A stretch of 64,000 nucleotides of DNA. Source: Deltaproteobacteria bacterium. GTDB taxonomy: Bacteria > Myxococcota > UBA727 > VGSZ01. Positions 18,586 through 27,565 of this stretch are shown one piece after another. Each line of letters begins with the position of its first letter. The stretch's first letter is position 1. A model generated the notes under the pieces. The model was not told the origin of the DNA. It searched no databases and saw only the letters and a program-made list of their open reading frames with translations. Location: the NCBI GenBank assembly GCA_016177705.1, contig JACOUT010000002.1, forward strand, positions 587,604 to 651,603. The letters run 5' to 3'. Both the position numbers and the translations under genes were made by a program.

Positions 18586-20772
18586 TCAGGAGCCCGTCGG
18601 CGGGCGGGGCACGAGGGAGAGGCGCCCCGTCTCGGCTCGCCAGGCGCCGGAGGGCTGCGCCTTCGGCTCGGCCGCGACGTGCGCCGCCGCCAGCAGCGCC
18701 GTCTGCGACCGGATGGGATTGCCGGCGTTGGCGTCGGCGCGCGACCAGGTGCCATCGGCCGCCAAGCGGCGCGCCTTCTGGTTGTCCGCCAGCGTGGTGC
18801 CAATGATCTCGTCGAGCACGCGCTGCTTGATGACCGGATCCTCGATGGGAAACATCACCTCGATGCGCTTGGCGAAGTTGCGCGTCATCCAGTCGGCCGA
18901 CGAGAGATACACCTCGGTGGTGGCGCCGGTACCGAACACGAAGATGCGGCTGTGTTCGAGGAAGCGGTCGACGATGCTGGTGACGCGGATGCGCTCCGAC
19001 ACACCGGGCACGCCCGGCCGCAGCGCGCACATGCCGCGCACGATCAGGTCGATCTCGACGCCGGCGCTCGAGGCCTCGTAGAGCGTGCGCACCACCGTCG
19101 GGTCGACCAGCGAGTTCATCTTGGCGACGATGCGCGCCGGCTCACCCTTCTTGGCGCGCTCGGTCTCGCGGTTGATGAGGAAGAGCACGCGGTCTTGCAG
19201 GGTGAGCGGCGCCACCGTCAGCCGCTTCCACTTGGGCGCGTCCGACAGGCCGGTCAGCATGTTGAACAGCGCGCTGACGTCGTCGGCGATCTCGGAGCGC
19301 GCGGTGAACAGCGACAGGTCGGTGTAGCTGCGCGCCGTCTGCGGGTTGTAGTTGCCGGTGCCCAGGTGAATGTAGCGGCGGATGGCGTTGCCCTCGCGCC
19401 GCACCACCAGCGCGACCTTGGCGTGCGTCTTGAGCCCGAGCAGGCCGTAGACCACGTGCACGCCGCTGTCCTCCAGGCGTCGCGCCCAGGCGATGTTGTT
19501 GGCCTCGTCGAAGCGCGCCTTGATCTCGACCAGCACCGCCACCTGCTTGCCGTTCTCGGCCGCCCGCGAGAGCGCACGCACGAACGGCGAGTTCCACGAG
19601 GTGCGGTACAGCGTCTGCTTGATGGCGAGCACGTTCGGGTCGTCGGCCGCCTCCTCGATGAAGCGCACCACCGGGTCGAACGACTCGTAGGGGTGGTGCA
19701 GCAGCACGTCCTTGTCGCGAATGACGTTGAACACCGGGTTGTCGGTGTCCTTGAACGGCAGCGGCATGGCCGGCACCAGCGGATCGACGAACAGCTCCGG
19801 GCGGCTCTCGCCCTCGGCGAGGCCGGTGACGTCTTGGAGCTGCAAGGGGCCCGGCAGGCGGTAGACCTCGTAGGGCGCGATGGAGAGCGCGCGGCACAGC
19901 GTCCGCTCCACCTCGTCGGAGGCGCCGGCCGACAGCTCGAGGCGCACCGCCATGCCGCGGTCGCGGCGGCGCAGCTCCTCCTGCACGGCCGAGACCAGGT
20001 CCTCGCTGTCCTCCTCGTCGATGTTGATGTCCCAGTTGCGGGTGACGCGGAAGAACGCCGCCTCGACCACCGTGAAGCCGGGGAACAGCTCGGCCGCCTG
20101 CACCGCGATCAGCTCCTCGAGCGGCAAGTAGGTGGTGCCCGCCGACGACGGCAGCTTGACCAGGCGCGGCAGCACCGTCGGCATCTGCACCACCGCGAGC
20201 GAAGTCTCGGAGACCTCGGGCGTCGACGTGGTCGAGGCCTTCTTGCCGCGGCGCGGCTGCTTGGCCTCCTTGCGACGCAGGAACAAGGCCACGTTGAGCG
20301 ACTTGTTGCGCAGGTGCGGGAAGGGATGGCCGGGATCGACCGCCAGCGGCGTCAGCGCCGGGAACACCACGGTGGCGAAGTACTCCCGTGCCGCCTGCTG
20401 CTGCTCGGTGTTCAGCTCGAGGCCACCGATGACGTGCGCGCCGGTCTTCTCCTTGATGTCGGCCATCAACTGGTTGAAGACCCGGTACTGCTCAACGACG
20501 AACTGCTGCGCCATCTCGGCGATGGCGAGCGCCTGGTCCTGCGGCGAGCGCCCGTCAGCGCTCTTCTCCAACACGCCCACGACGAGCTGCTGCTTGACGC
20601 CCGACGCGCGCACCATGAAGTACTCGTCGAGGTTGGAGCTGACGATGCCGAGGAATTTCAGGCGCTCGAAGATGGGCAGCGAGCGATCGTCCGCCTCCTC
20701 GAGCACGCGCCGCTGGAACGCGAGCATGGACAGCTCGCGGTTGATGAACAGCGACGGATCGTCGAACGCCAT
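18586..20772 (-). CDS. ppk1: Polyphosphate kinase 1
   Basis: Transfers the gamma phosphate of ATP onto polyphosphate chains and reverses the reaction. The N-terminus FINRELSMLAFQRRVLEEA and SSNLDEYFMVRASGVKQQ are family hallmarks. The two conserved histidines of Ppk1 are present in GLKTHAKVALVVRRE (autophosphorylated His) and FLEHSRIFVFGTG. RFDEANNIAWARRLED and GTGNYNPQTARSYTDLSLFT also match. The 728 residues agree with the ~690-730 typical length. It is membrane-peripheral in other species. GGAG precedes the ATG. It is divergent from the CHAD gene, with a 127-bp shared upstream region. Confidence 0.95.
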   Translation of the reverse strand: MAFDDPSLFINRELSMLAFQRRVLEEADDRSLPIFERLKFLGIVSSNLDEYFMVRASGVKQQLVVGVLEKSADGRSPQDQALAIAEMAQQFVVEQYRVFNQLMADIKEKTGAHVIGGLELNTEQQQAAREYFATVVFPALTPLAVDPGHPFPHLRNKSLNVALFLRRKEAKQPRRGKKASTTSTPEVSETSLAVVQMPTVLPRLVKLPSSAGTTYLPLEELIAVQAAELFPGFTVVEAAFFRVTRNWDINIDEEDSEDLVSAVQEELRRRDRGMAVRLELSAGASDEVERTLCRALSIAPYEVYRLPGPLQLQDVTGLAEGESRPELFVDPLVPAMPLPFKDTDNPVFNVIRDKDVLLHHPYESFDPVVRFIEEAADDPNVLAIKQTLYRTSWNSPFVRALSRAAENGKQVAVLVEIKARFDEANNIAWARRLEDSGVHVVYGLLGLKTHAKVALVVRREGNAIRRYIHLGTGNYNPQTARSYTDLSLFTARSEIADDVSALFNMLTGLSDAPKWKRLTVAPLTLQDRVLFLINRETERAKKGEPARIVAKMNSLVDPTVVRTLYEASSAGVEIDLIVRGMCALRPGVPGVSERIRVTSIVDRFLEHSRIFVFGTGATTEVYLSSADWMTRNFAKRIEVMFPIEDPVIKQRVLDEIIGTTLADNQKARRLAADGTWSRADANAGNPIRSQTALLAAAHVAAEPKAQPSGAWRAETGRLSLVPRPPTGS

Positions 20773-20899
20773 GGCGCTCCAATCGGTTACTCAAGCAACG
20801 GCGAGGTGGCAAGCGTGTGACGGATTCTGTCCGTGTGAGCGGCGTCGTCGACCGCGCGGCCGCCTTCACCACCCGCGGTGGGTGTGCCAGCACTGGCGC

Positions 20900-22330
20900 A
20901 TGGCGACCACCACCTCACGCAGGCGGAAGGCCGGCGCGGCGCGTTCTCCGGCGCGGCTGAAGACGGGGCTCGCCGCCTGGATCGACGAGGTGGTGGCGCA
21001 ACATGCGCGCGTGCGCCGGGCGCTGCGCGCCGATCCGGTGCACGACCTGCGCGTCGCCATCCGACGCGTACGTTCGCTCGCGCAGGGCCTGCGCTCCATC
21101 GACGACGACGTGGGCGCCGCCCGCTGGCGCGCGCTTTCCGACGCCGGCAAGCCGCTGTTCGCCGGCCTCGGTGAGCTGCGCGACGCGCAGGTGATGCGCG
21201 ACCATGCGCTGACCATCCTGGCGGGCGAGCCTGCTGCCAAGACGGTGCTCGCCTCCATCGACGGTGTCGTGCGCATGCGCCTGGTGGCGGCGCGCGCCGC
21301 GGTCGACGCCTTTCGACCGACAGCGTGGCGTGCGGCGGGGCGCGGCGCGCCCGAGCGAGCCGCAGCGCTGTTGGCCGAGCGGCCGCTGTTCGTGCACCTC
21401 GGCCTGCGTCGGTTGCAGGAGGCGCACGCGCTGCACCACGAGGCGATGCGCAGCCGCGCCTCTACCGCCCTGCATGCCTGTCGCATCGGCGTGAAGAAGC
21501 TGCGCTACACCGTCGAGAACTTCCTGCCGGAGGCGCACGCGCAGGTGGGCAAGCTCTTGAAGAAGATGCAGGAGGTGCTCGGCGAGCTGCACGACCTCGA
21601 CGTGCTGCTGGCCTTCGTCGGCTCCGAGGACACGAGGCTGCACAGCACCGAGCGCGGACGGGTGGGCGCGCTGGTGCGCGCGGCGCGCGATCAGCGCCTG
21701 GCCGCGTATCGAACGCTCTGTGCTCATGGGCCCGACGGCGCCGCGGCCGCGTGGCACAGGCTGCGCGCCGCCCTCGCTGACGACGTCGACGTGGCCGGCG
21801 CGCACCGCGCGTTCGTGGCGCGACGCGCGGCTGGCAGGGGCGCCGGTGCGGTCGAGGTCGAGCACGCGCAGGCTGCCGCGGCCGCGCTGCGTGGTGCGCT
21901 GGCAGGCCACGTGCGGGCCATCGCCGCGCAGCGCGCCACCGAGCTGTTGCGCCTCGCGTGCACCTGCGCGCTGGTGCGTGACGACGACGGTACGCGCAGC
22001 GGGCGCGCCGCCTGGCGCTTCGCGCGGCGCCTGCCGGTCGCGCATGGCTTGCCCGAGCGCGACCTGCGTGTGGTCGGGCTGCTGGCGCGCGCGGCGTTCG
22101 GCGAGCTGCCGCGCCTCGACGAGCAGCGCGTGGCGGCCTTGGGCGTGCGCGACGCGCGCCTGGTGGTGGCGCTCGCCCCGTTGCTTCCGCTCGCGATGCA
22201 GCGGGCCGGTGTGAGCGCTCAACCCGCGAGGCCGAACAACGTCCGCGCGTTGCCCGCACACAGGCGCTCGAGGTCGCCGTCCGGCAAGCGCGCAGCAGCG
22301 AGCGCGCGCGCCTCGCGATCCCAGGCGTAG
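20900..22330 (+). CDS. CHAD-domain protein with Ppx/GppA C-terminal-like region
   Basis: CHAD domains are all-helical, rich in conserved His and Arg, and bind inorganic polyphosphate. Here residues ~10-290 show the pattern: VHDLRVAIRRVRSLAQGLR, RDAQVMRDHAL, a second half with ALHACRIGVKKLRYTVENF, LLKKMQEVLGELHDLDVLLAF. Residues ~320-440 look like the HD-type C-terminal region of Ppx/GppA proteins (ARRLPVAHGLPERDLRVVGLLARAAFGELPRL, then a LAPLLPLAMQRA helix). This second assignment is inference. The start at 20900 is the first ATG that gives a basic tail before the CHAD domain. The last ~37 codons overlap the convergent amidohydrolase gene. It pairs with ppk1 across a shared promoter region. 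Confidence 0.85.
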   Translation: MATTTSRRRKAGAARSPARLKTGLAAWIDEVVAQHARVRRALRADPVHDLRVAIRRVRSLAQGLRSIDDDVGAARWRALSDAGKPLFAGLGELRDAQVMRDHALTILAGEPAAKTVLASIDGVVRMRLVAARAAVDAFRPTAWRAAGRGAPERAAALLAERPLFVHLGLRRLQEAHALHHEAMRSRASTALHACRIGVKKLRYTVENFLPEAHAQVGKLLKKMQEVLGELHDLDVLLAFVGSEDTRLHSTERGRVGALVRAARDQRLAAYRTLCAHGPDGAAAAWHRLRAALADDVDVAGAHRAFVARRAAGRGAGAVEVEHAQAAAAALRGALAGHVRAIAAQRATELLRLACTCALVRDDDGTRSGRAAWRFARRLPVAHGLPERDLRVVGLLARAAFGELPRLDEQRVAALGVRDARLVVALAPLLPLAMQRAGVSAQPARPNNVRALPAHRRSRSPSGKRAAASARASRSQA

Positions 22331-23181
22331 GGCAGGTTCGGGAAGTCGCTGCCATAGAGCACGCGGTCGGGACGCGCGCGTACCACCGGCCAGGGGTCGC
22401 CGGCGTCGAAGTAGCCGGCGAGCATCATGGTGGTGTCGAGCCACAGGTTGTCGTGACGCAGCACCAGCTCGCGGTAGTCCGGGTACTCGTCGGCGCCAAG
22501 GTGGGGAACGCACAGCTTCAGCGTGGGGAAGGCGCGCAACACACGCGCCGTGCGCTCGGCGCCGCAGATCACGTGCGGGTCGGCCGGCAAGGAGGCGAGC
22601 CCTTCTCCGCTCGGGCGCGGCTCGCGTCCGGCGTGCACCACCACCGGCAGCGAGCGCTCGGCGCACGCCGCGTAGACGGGGAACAGCCGCGCGTCGTCGA
22701 CGGGCACGCCCTGCACGTGGCAATGCAGCTTGAGCCCGCGCAAGCCGAGCGCGAACGCCTCCTCGACGATCGCCTGCTGATCGGGCTCGCCCGGAAACAC
22801 CGTGCCCACGGCGGTGACGCCGTGGCGCGCCGCCAGCTCGGCTACGAACGCGTTCATCGAGCGCGCCAGGCCGGGCCTGTGCGCGTAGTGCAAGAGCACG
22901 ACGTCGCGCACGCCGCGGCTCGTCAGGTGGGCCACCACCTGATCGGCGTAGAGCTTGTAGCGGATGGGCCAGCCGAAGCGGTCGAACCAGCGCCAGACGG
23001 CGTCGAACAGGCGATCAGGGAAGACGTGCACGTGCGCGTCGACGAGAAGCGGCAGGTCGTCGGGCACGCGCGTGCCCTCCTCGTCGTCGAGGGCGCCGCG
23101 CGGCAGGCTCGCGCTGGCCGGCGCTCGATCCGCCAGGCAGCACGGCAACGTGTCGTCGCTGGTACCGATCACGCCCTGCAT
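22219..23181 (-). CDS. Amidohydrolase-2 family protein
   Basis: A metal-dependent TIM-barrel hydrolase or decarboxylase. The entry motif is LLVDAHVHVFP (HxH), followed by GLKLHCHVQG, PVVVHAG, and the late Asp motif VLYGSDFPNLPY, all of the amidohydrolase 2 group. The substrate cannot be told. The 320-residue product starts at the ATG 23181, sharing a base with the upstream stop (TGATG), which implies translational coupling. About 40 residues precede the first catalytic motif and look non-conserved. Its 3' end overlaps the convergent CHAD gene by 112 bases. Confidence 0.82.
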   Translation of the reverse strand: MQGVIGTSDDTLPCCLADRAPASASLPRGALDDEEGTRVPDDLPLLVDAHVHVFPDRLFDAVWRWFDRFGWPIRYKLYADQVVAHLTSRGVRDVVLLHYAHRPGLARSMNAFVAELAARHGVTAVGTVFPGEPDQQAIVEEAFALGLRGLKLHCHVQGVPVDDARLFPVYAACAERSLPVVVHAGREPRPSGEGLASLPADPHVICGAERTARVLRAFPTLKLCVPHLGADEYPDYRELVLRHDNLWLDTTMMLAGYFDAGDPWPVVRARPDRVLYGSDFPNLPYAWDREARALAAARLPDGDLERLCAGNARTLFGLAG

Positions 23182-24143
23182 CAGTCGGCCGGCGCCGGCG
23201 CGTCCGACAGAGCGCAGAACAGCGCGCGGTGGTCGCAGCCTCCGCCCACCTCGCCGTCGAGCCGCTCGGTGCCGGGCGCCTCGCCGAGCGTCTGGCAGGT
23301 GCCTTCGAGCGAGCTGCTGGCGACATGGTCGAGCACCGAGGCGATGCCCGCCACGACGTTGGTGGCATACGGCGGCTGCCGCTCGGCCACGCCCGAGTGG
23401 TAGTGGAAGCGCGTCGACGCATCGGGGCCTACCTGTTCGATCCAGACCTCGACGCTCGGATCCTCGCCGGCGCGGTACGGGTCGAGGTTCCAGTCGCCGC
23501 TCAACAAGGTCTCGCCTTGCGCGAGCCCGTCGTCGACGAAGACTTGCTGGAGCTGCCTGGCGCGGCAGGCCCCGATGAAGGCGCTCTGCGGGTGGCCGTT
23601 CACCAGCGTGAACCCCGCGGCGCCGGGAAGCGTGATGGACGCGGCGCCCACCGAGAAGCCGGTGCTGCACTCCTCGTCGGCGTCGCTCTCGACCGGCGGC
23701 GCCACCCGATAGGGCCCCTGCAGCACGCCCGGCCGCGCCGCCACGCACTCGTAGCCGTTTCGGTCGTCGCACAGGATGTCGTAGTCGGGGCCGACCAGAC
23801 GACGCGCCTGGCTCGGCTCGTCGCTGCGGTTGTCGGGGTGGCAGACGAAGCGCGGGTCGTCCTCGGGCTCGACCAGCGTGTCGCAGAAGCCGGCGGGTAG
23901 CACCTCTTGCAGCGCCAGCACGTCGGGCGCGAGCACGGCGATGCGCTCGCGCAGCGCGTCCTCCACGCCCTGCTCGCACAGCTTGTAGACGTAGGGGTCA
24001 TCGCAGGCGAGCAAGCTGTTGCCGACGTTTGCCTGCAGGAACGTGAAGGCAACGCGCGCGGGCTCGGCGGGACAGGCCGCGAGCAGCGCGGTCACCACCA
24101 GCGGCACACTGACCGACAGCGACCTCCGCGCCGTGGATCTCAT
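23181..24143 (-). CDS. Endonuclease/exonuclease/phosphatase-fold lipoprotein
   Basis: The 320-residue product begins with a signal peptide and lipobox (VTALLAAC). The mature part has the EEP-fold landmarks: FTFLQANVGN, VLALQEVLPAGFC (catalytic Glu), FTLVNGHPQS, LLSGDWNLDP (Asn/Asp pair), and a terminal GGCDHRALFC (Asp-His). The family hydrolyses phosphodiesters and includes DNases and sphingomyelinases. With an export signal it would act in the envelope or outside the cell. Several extra cysteines may form disulfides. Its start overlaps the plsC stop (ATGA). Confidence 0.82.
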   Translation of the reverse strand: MRSTARRSLSVSVPLVVTALLAACPAEPARVAFTFLQANVGNSLLACDDPYVYKLCEQGVEDALRERIAVLAPDVLALQEVLPAGFCDTLVEPEDDPRFVCHPDNRSDEPSQARRLVGPDYDILCDDRNGYECVAARPGVLQGPYRVAPPVESDADEECSTGFSVGAASITLPGAAGFTLVNGHPQSAFIGACRARQLQQVFVDDGLAQGETLLSGDWNLDPYRAGEDPSVEVWIEQVGPDASTRFHYHSGVAERQPPYATNVVAGIASVLDHVASSSLEGTCQTLGEAPGTERLDGEVGGGCDHRALFCALSDAPAPAD

Positions 24144-24973
24144 GCGGTGACCCTCGCCGCCACGCGGCGCGGCGCCGCCTCGACCGCGATCGCGTCGTCC
24201 TTGTCGCCGCCCTTGCCGCCGAGGTCGAGCTGCATGTCGATGATGGTATCGCGCACGCGACGCATCAGCGCCTCGCGCTCCTGGCTGGCGGGGTCGATGG
24301 GCGCGCCGATACGCACGCGGATGTTGACCGGTCGCGGGCTGAAGCCCTTGGCGGGCGCCAGCGTGCCGGTGCCGTCGAGCGCTACCGGCACGATCGGCAC
24401 CCCCGCCTTGGCGGCGAGCACGAACACCCCCTTCTTGAAGGGCGCGATGACGCCGTCGCGTGAGCGCGTGCCCTCAGGGAAGGTGCAGATGATGCGACCG
24501 CGCGCGAGCAGCGAGGCCGCCTTGTTGATGGCGCGCAGCGCGGCGCGCGGGTCGCCGCGATCGAGCCACACCATGCCGTACAGCCACATGGCCCAACCGA
24601 TGACCGGGAAGAACGCGATGGCGCGCTTGGAGATGAAGCGAACCGCGCTCGGGCAAATCAGCATGGCGATGGTGATGTCGACCATCGACTGGTGGTTCAT
24701 CATCAGCAGATACGGCCCGCTCTTTGGGAGCTGCTCGCGTCCTTCCACCAGCACCACCGCCAAGCCGACCTGCATGTTGATCGGTGCATAGACGACACGA
24801 CCGAGCGCCAGCGCCGACTCCGAGTTCCAGGTGACGCCGTACACGACCAGGGAGACGGCGAAGCAGACGCCCGAGTAGATCCCGAACCAGGCGTACTGCA
24901 GGATGTTGATCACCGCCCAGGCGGCTGCTGAAGCGACGCGCACGACGCGCCGCTCTACCAAACGGCCGTGCAC
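24140..24973 (-). CDS. plsC: 1-acyl-sn-glycerol-3-phosphate acyltransferase
   Basis: Adds the second acyl chain to lysophosphatidic acid in phospholipid synthesis. The acceptor motif is MMNHQSMVDI (NHxxxxD), followed by GMVWLDRG, IICTFPEGTRSRDG (FPEGTRS block), and VPIVPVALDGTGTL. A hydrophobic segment near residues 15-55 would anchor it to the inner membrane. The start is uncertain. I used the GTG at 24973, just ahead of the first hydrophobic region; a GTG at 25054 would add 27 Arg/Gly-rich residues. Its stop overlaps the EEP gene start, so plsC-EEP-amidohydrolase is probably one transcript. Confidence 0.88.
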   Translation of the reverse strand: MHGRLVERRVVRVASAAAWAVINILQYAWFGIYSGVCFAVSLVVYGVTWNSESALALGRVVYAPINMQVGLAVVLVEGREQLPKSGPYLLMMNHQSMVDITIAMLICPSAVRFISKRAIAFFPVIGWAMWLYGMVWLDRGDPRAALRAINKAASLLARGRIICTFPEGTRSRDGVIAPFKKGVFVLAAKAGVPIVPVALDGTGTLAPAKGFSPRPVNIRVRIGAPIDPASQEREALMRRVRDTIIDMQLDLGGKGGDKDDAIAVEAAPRRVAARVTA

Positions 24974-25179
24974 GCGAGAACCGGGTCGCGTGCCGCGGTG
25001 CGCGCCGCGTCCCGACGCGTTCGCCGCCGGATGACCGATGCGAGGCCCACGCACATCGTCCCAGAGGCGCGCACGTTTCGGTGTCGTTTCTCGTCGTGAC
25101 TACGGCCACATAGGCCCTCATGCTGACCGATGGTGGGAGGGGCGCTCGCTGCCGACAATGCTCCCTGGGTGGAGGACCG

Positions 25180-27558
25180 ATGACCAAGCACGCCGTCGCC
25201 TCGCTGTCCGTCGCGCTCACCTGTTCGCTTGCGGTCTCCTGCGGCGCCGCCCCAGGCGACGACGCGCCCGCGGAGATGTCCCTGGCGACGGCGCGCGAGC
25301 GTCCCTACATCCGCCCGCGCCCGATCGCGCTGCAGATCAACCCGGAGCAGGTGCGCGCGTCCGGCGGCGTCGAGTCGATCGCTCACAAGGGCACGCCGCG
25401 CACGATCAACGGCGAGCCGGTGGTGAGCGCGCTGTTCACGCCGGGCGGAGCGCCCCTGCCGATCTACCTGGAGCGCAACCAGGTCACCTACACCGGCGGC
25501 TCGGACAACTCGGCGTCGAACCGATCGAGCGTGGTCGGCTCGGGCTCGGCCACCGTGGGCGGCTACACGGGCAGCGACTCGTCGTGGAACCAGATCGTCG
25601 CCTGCGTGCAGGATGAGTTCTCGCGCTTCAACGTCACCGTCACCGACGTGGAGCCGGCCAGCGGCGAGTACGTCGAGGCGCACTTCGGCGGCAGCCCGGG
25701 GCAGATCGGGCTGCCGAGCGGCGTCGGCGGCGTCGCGCCCATCGACAGCTACTCGTGCAACATCATCCCACGCGCCATCGTCTACATCTTCTCGGACGTG
25801 CTCGGCGGCAGCGTGCAGACCAACTGCGAAGTGGCGGCGCAGGAGATCGCGCACGCCTTCAGCCTCGACCACGAGTACCTGTGCCAGGATCCGATGACCT
25901 ACCTCGGCGGCTGCGGCGCCAAGACCTTCCAGGACACTGGCGCGCAGTGCGGCGAGTACGAGCCTCGCCAGTGCAACTGCAACCGCTCGACGCAGAACTC
26001 GGTCACCATCATGGTCGACAAGCTCGGCGGCAGCGCCCCGCTCGATCCGGGCGACACCATCCCGCCCGTCGCGCAGCTCACCAGCCCGGCCGACGGCGCC
26101 ACCTTCCAGTCGAGCGCCGACGGCACGCCACTGCAGGTCACGGCCACCGCGACCGACAGCGGCACCATCGTCGCTCGCGAGCTGGTGTGGAGCTACAACA
26201 ACCAGGTGTTCGCGTGCCCGGGCACGTCGGACGCGGTGAGCTGCACGGTCAGCGGCAACACCATGACCTGGAACATCACCGTCGGCTTGGGCGATCGCAC
26301 CTTCTCGCTGCGCGTGCGCGACGGCGGCGGCAACGTCACCGAGACCCCCGCGCGCACCATCCACCTCACCACCGACGGGGCGACGCCGCCGCCGGTCTCG
26401 GGCGACACCACCGCGCCCGTCGTCACCGTGGTCTCGCCCGCAAACGGCCAGGAGCTGCTCGCCAACTCGAGCATCGAGATCGAGGCGCGTGTCACCGACG
26501 ACAGCGGCGCGCCCAACGTCGAGCTGGTGTGGCCGTTCGGCGACAACGTGTTCGCCTGCCCCCTGGCCGCCGGCGGCTCCGCCTCGTGCACCCGCACCGG
26601 CGACACCTACGTGTGGACGCTCAACGTCGGCTCGGGCTCGCGCTCCTTCTCGGTGCGCGCCGTCGACGCCGCCGGCAACGAGACCTTGAGCGCCGAGCGC
26701 ACCATCAACCTGGTCGCCGATCCGGCCGAGCCGCCCCCGCCGCCTACCGGTGGCGACGACGACCTGGCCGAGCCGAACGACGACGCCAACGCCGCCTTCT
26801 CCTCGCGCTGCGGCACCGGCTTCGACGTGGTGGCCTCGCCCGGCGACGACGACTGGTACGCCATCGAGGCACCCGACGGCACCGACGTCGAGGTGGGCAT
26901 CGTCGCGGTGGCCGGCACGCCGATCGCCGTGACCTTGTTCCAGTCGGACGGCACCACCGAGCTAGCCTCGGCCCCCGACGTGCTCGCGCAGGGCGGCTCG
27001 GTCGCGACCACGTCGCCCGGCCCGGTCGTGCTGGCGCGCATCACCACCAGCTCCGCGACCTCGGTGTCGTACCGCCTGGCAGTCACCTGCGGCAACGGCG
27101 ACCAGCCGCCGCCGCCGCCGCCGCCGGGCTCCGACGACGCGCTCGAGCCCAACAACACCACCATCGACGCCACGCGCAGCTTCTGCGGCCAGCAACGCGC
27201 GCAGCTCGCGGCGCTCGACGAGGACTTCTTCGTGGTCAGCGTGCGCAACGGCGACACGCTGCGCGTGCACCTCGCCACCGAGGGCGCGCTCGCCACCATC
27301 GTCGACGCCGACGGCAACGTCATCGCCGATGCCAGCGCCGAGCCGGTGGCGGACAACCTGACGGCCGGCGACGTGTACGTGCGCGTCGATCCCGAGGGCG
27401 AGGGCGCCAACTACGACGTCGAGTTCGCGTGCGCGGCCTTCAACGCGCAGCCGACACCGGTCGGCGCCTGCGCGTGCAGCGGCACCGGACCCGAGGGCGT
27501 GCTGTTGCCGGCCGCGGGCCTGGCGCTGCTGGCCCTGCGCCGCCGCCGTCGCGCATGA
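25180..27558 (+). CDS. Multi-domain MYXO-CTERM surface protein with degenerate metzincin-like segment
   Basis: A 792-residue exported protein. An N-terminal signal with lipobox-like AVSC precedes a globular region in which QEIAHAFSLDH is followed by DPMTYL. This has the layout of a metzincin zinc site plus Met-turn, but the first His is Gln and the usual Gly is Ser. Two Ig-like repeats follow (residues ~300-400 and ~410-505; each ends GNxT(E)T...RTIxL). Then come two pre-peptidase-like Asp-rich domains, the first GDDDWYAIEAPDG and the second EDFFVVSVRNGDTLRV, and a terminal CACSG, hydrophobic helix and RRRRRA, the MYXO-CTERM pattern. GGAGG (25171-25175) precedes the ATG. Likely surface-displayed; whether it is a protease is doubtful. 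Confidence 0.8.
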   Translation: MTKHAVASLSVALTCSLAVSCGAAPGDDAPAEMSLATARERPYIRPRPIALQINPEQVRASGGVESIAHKGTPRTINGEPVVSALFTPGGAPLPIYLERNQVTYTGGSDNSASNRSSVVGSGSATVGGYTGSDSSWNQIVACVQDEFSRFNVTVTDVEPASGEYVEAHFGGSPGQIGLPSGVGGVAPIDSYSCNIIPRAIVYIFSDVLGGSVQTNCEVAAQEIAHAFSLDHEYLCQDPMTYLGGCGAKTFQDTGAQCGEYEPRQCNCNRSTQNSVTIMVDKLGGSAPLDPGDTIPPVAQLTSPADGATFQSSADGTPLQVTATATDSGTIVARELVWSYNNQVFACPGTSDAVSCTVSGNTMTWNITVGLGDRTFSLRVRDGGGNVTETPARTIHLTTDGATPPPVSGDTTAPVVTVVSPANGQELLANSSIEIEARVTDDSGAPNVELVWPFGDNVFACPLAAGGSASCTRTGDTYVWTLNVGSGSRSFSVRAVDAAGNETLSAERTINLVADPAEPPPPPTGGDDDLAEPNDDANAAFSSRCGTGFDVVASPGDDDWYAIEAPDGTDVEVGIVAVAGTPIAVTLFQSDGTTELASAPDVLAQGGSVATTSPGPVVLARITTSSATSVSYRLAVTCGNGDQPPPPPPPGSDDALEPNNTTIDATRSFCGQQRAQLAALDEDFFVVSVRNGDTLRVHLATEGALATIVDADGNVIADASAEPVADNLTAGDVYVRVDPEGEGANYDVEFACAAFNAQPTPVGACACSGTGPEGVLLPAAGLALLALRRRRRA

Positions 27559-27565
27559 TGCGCGG

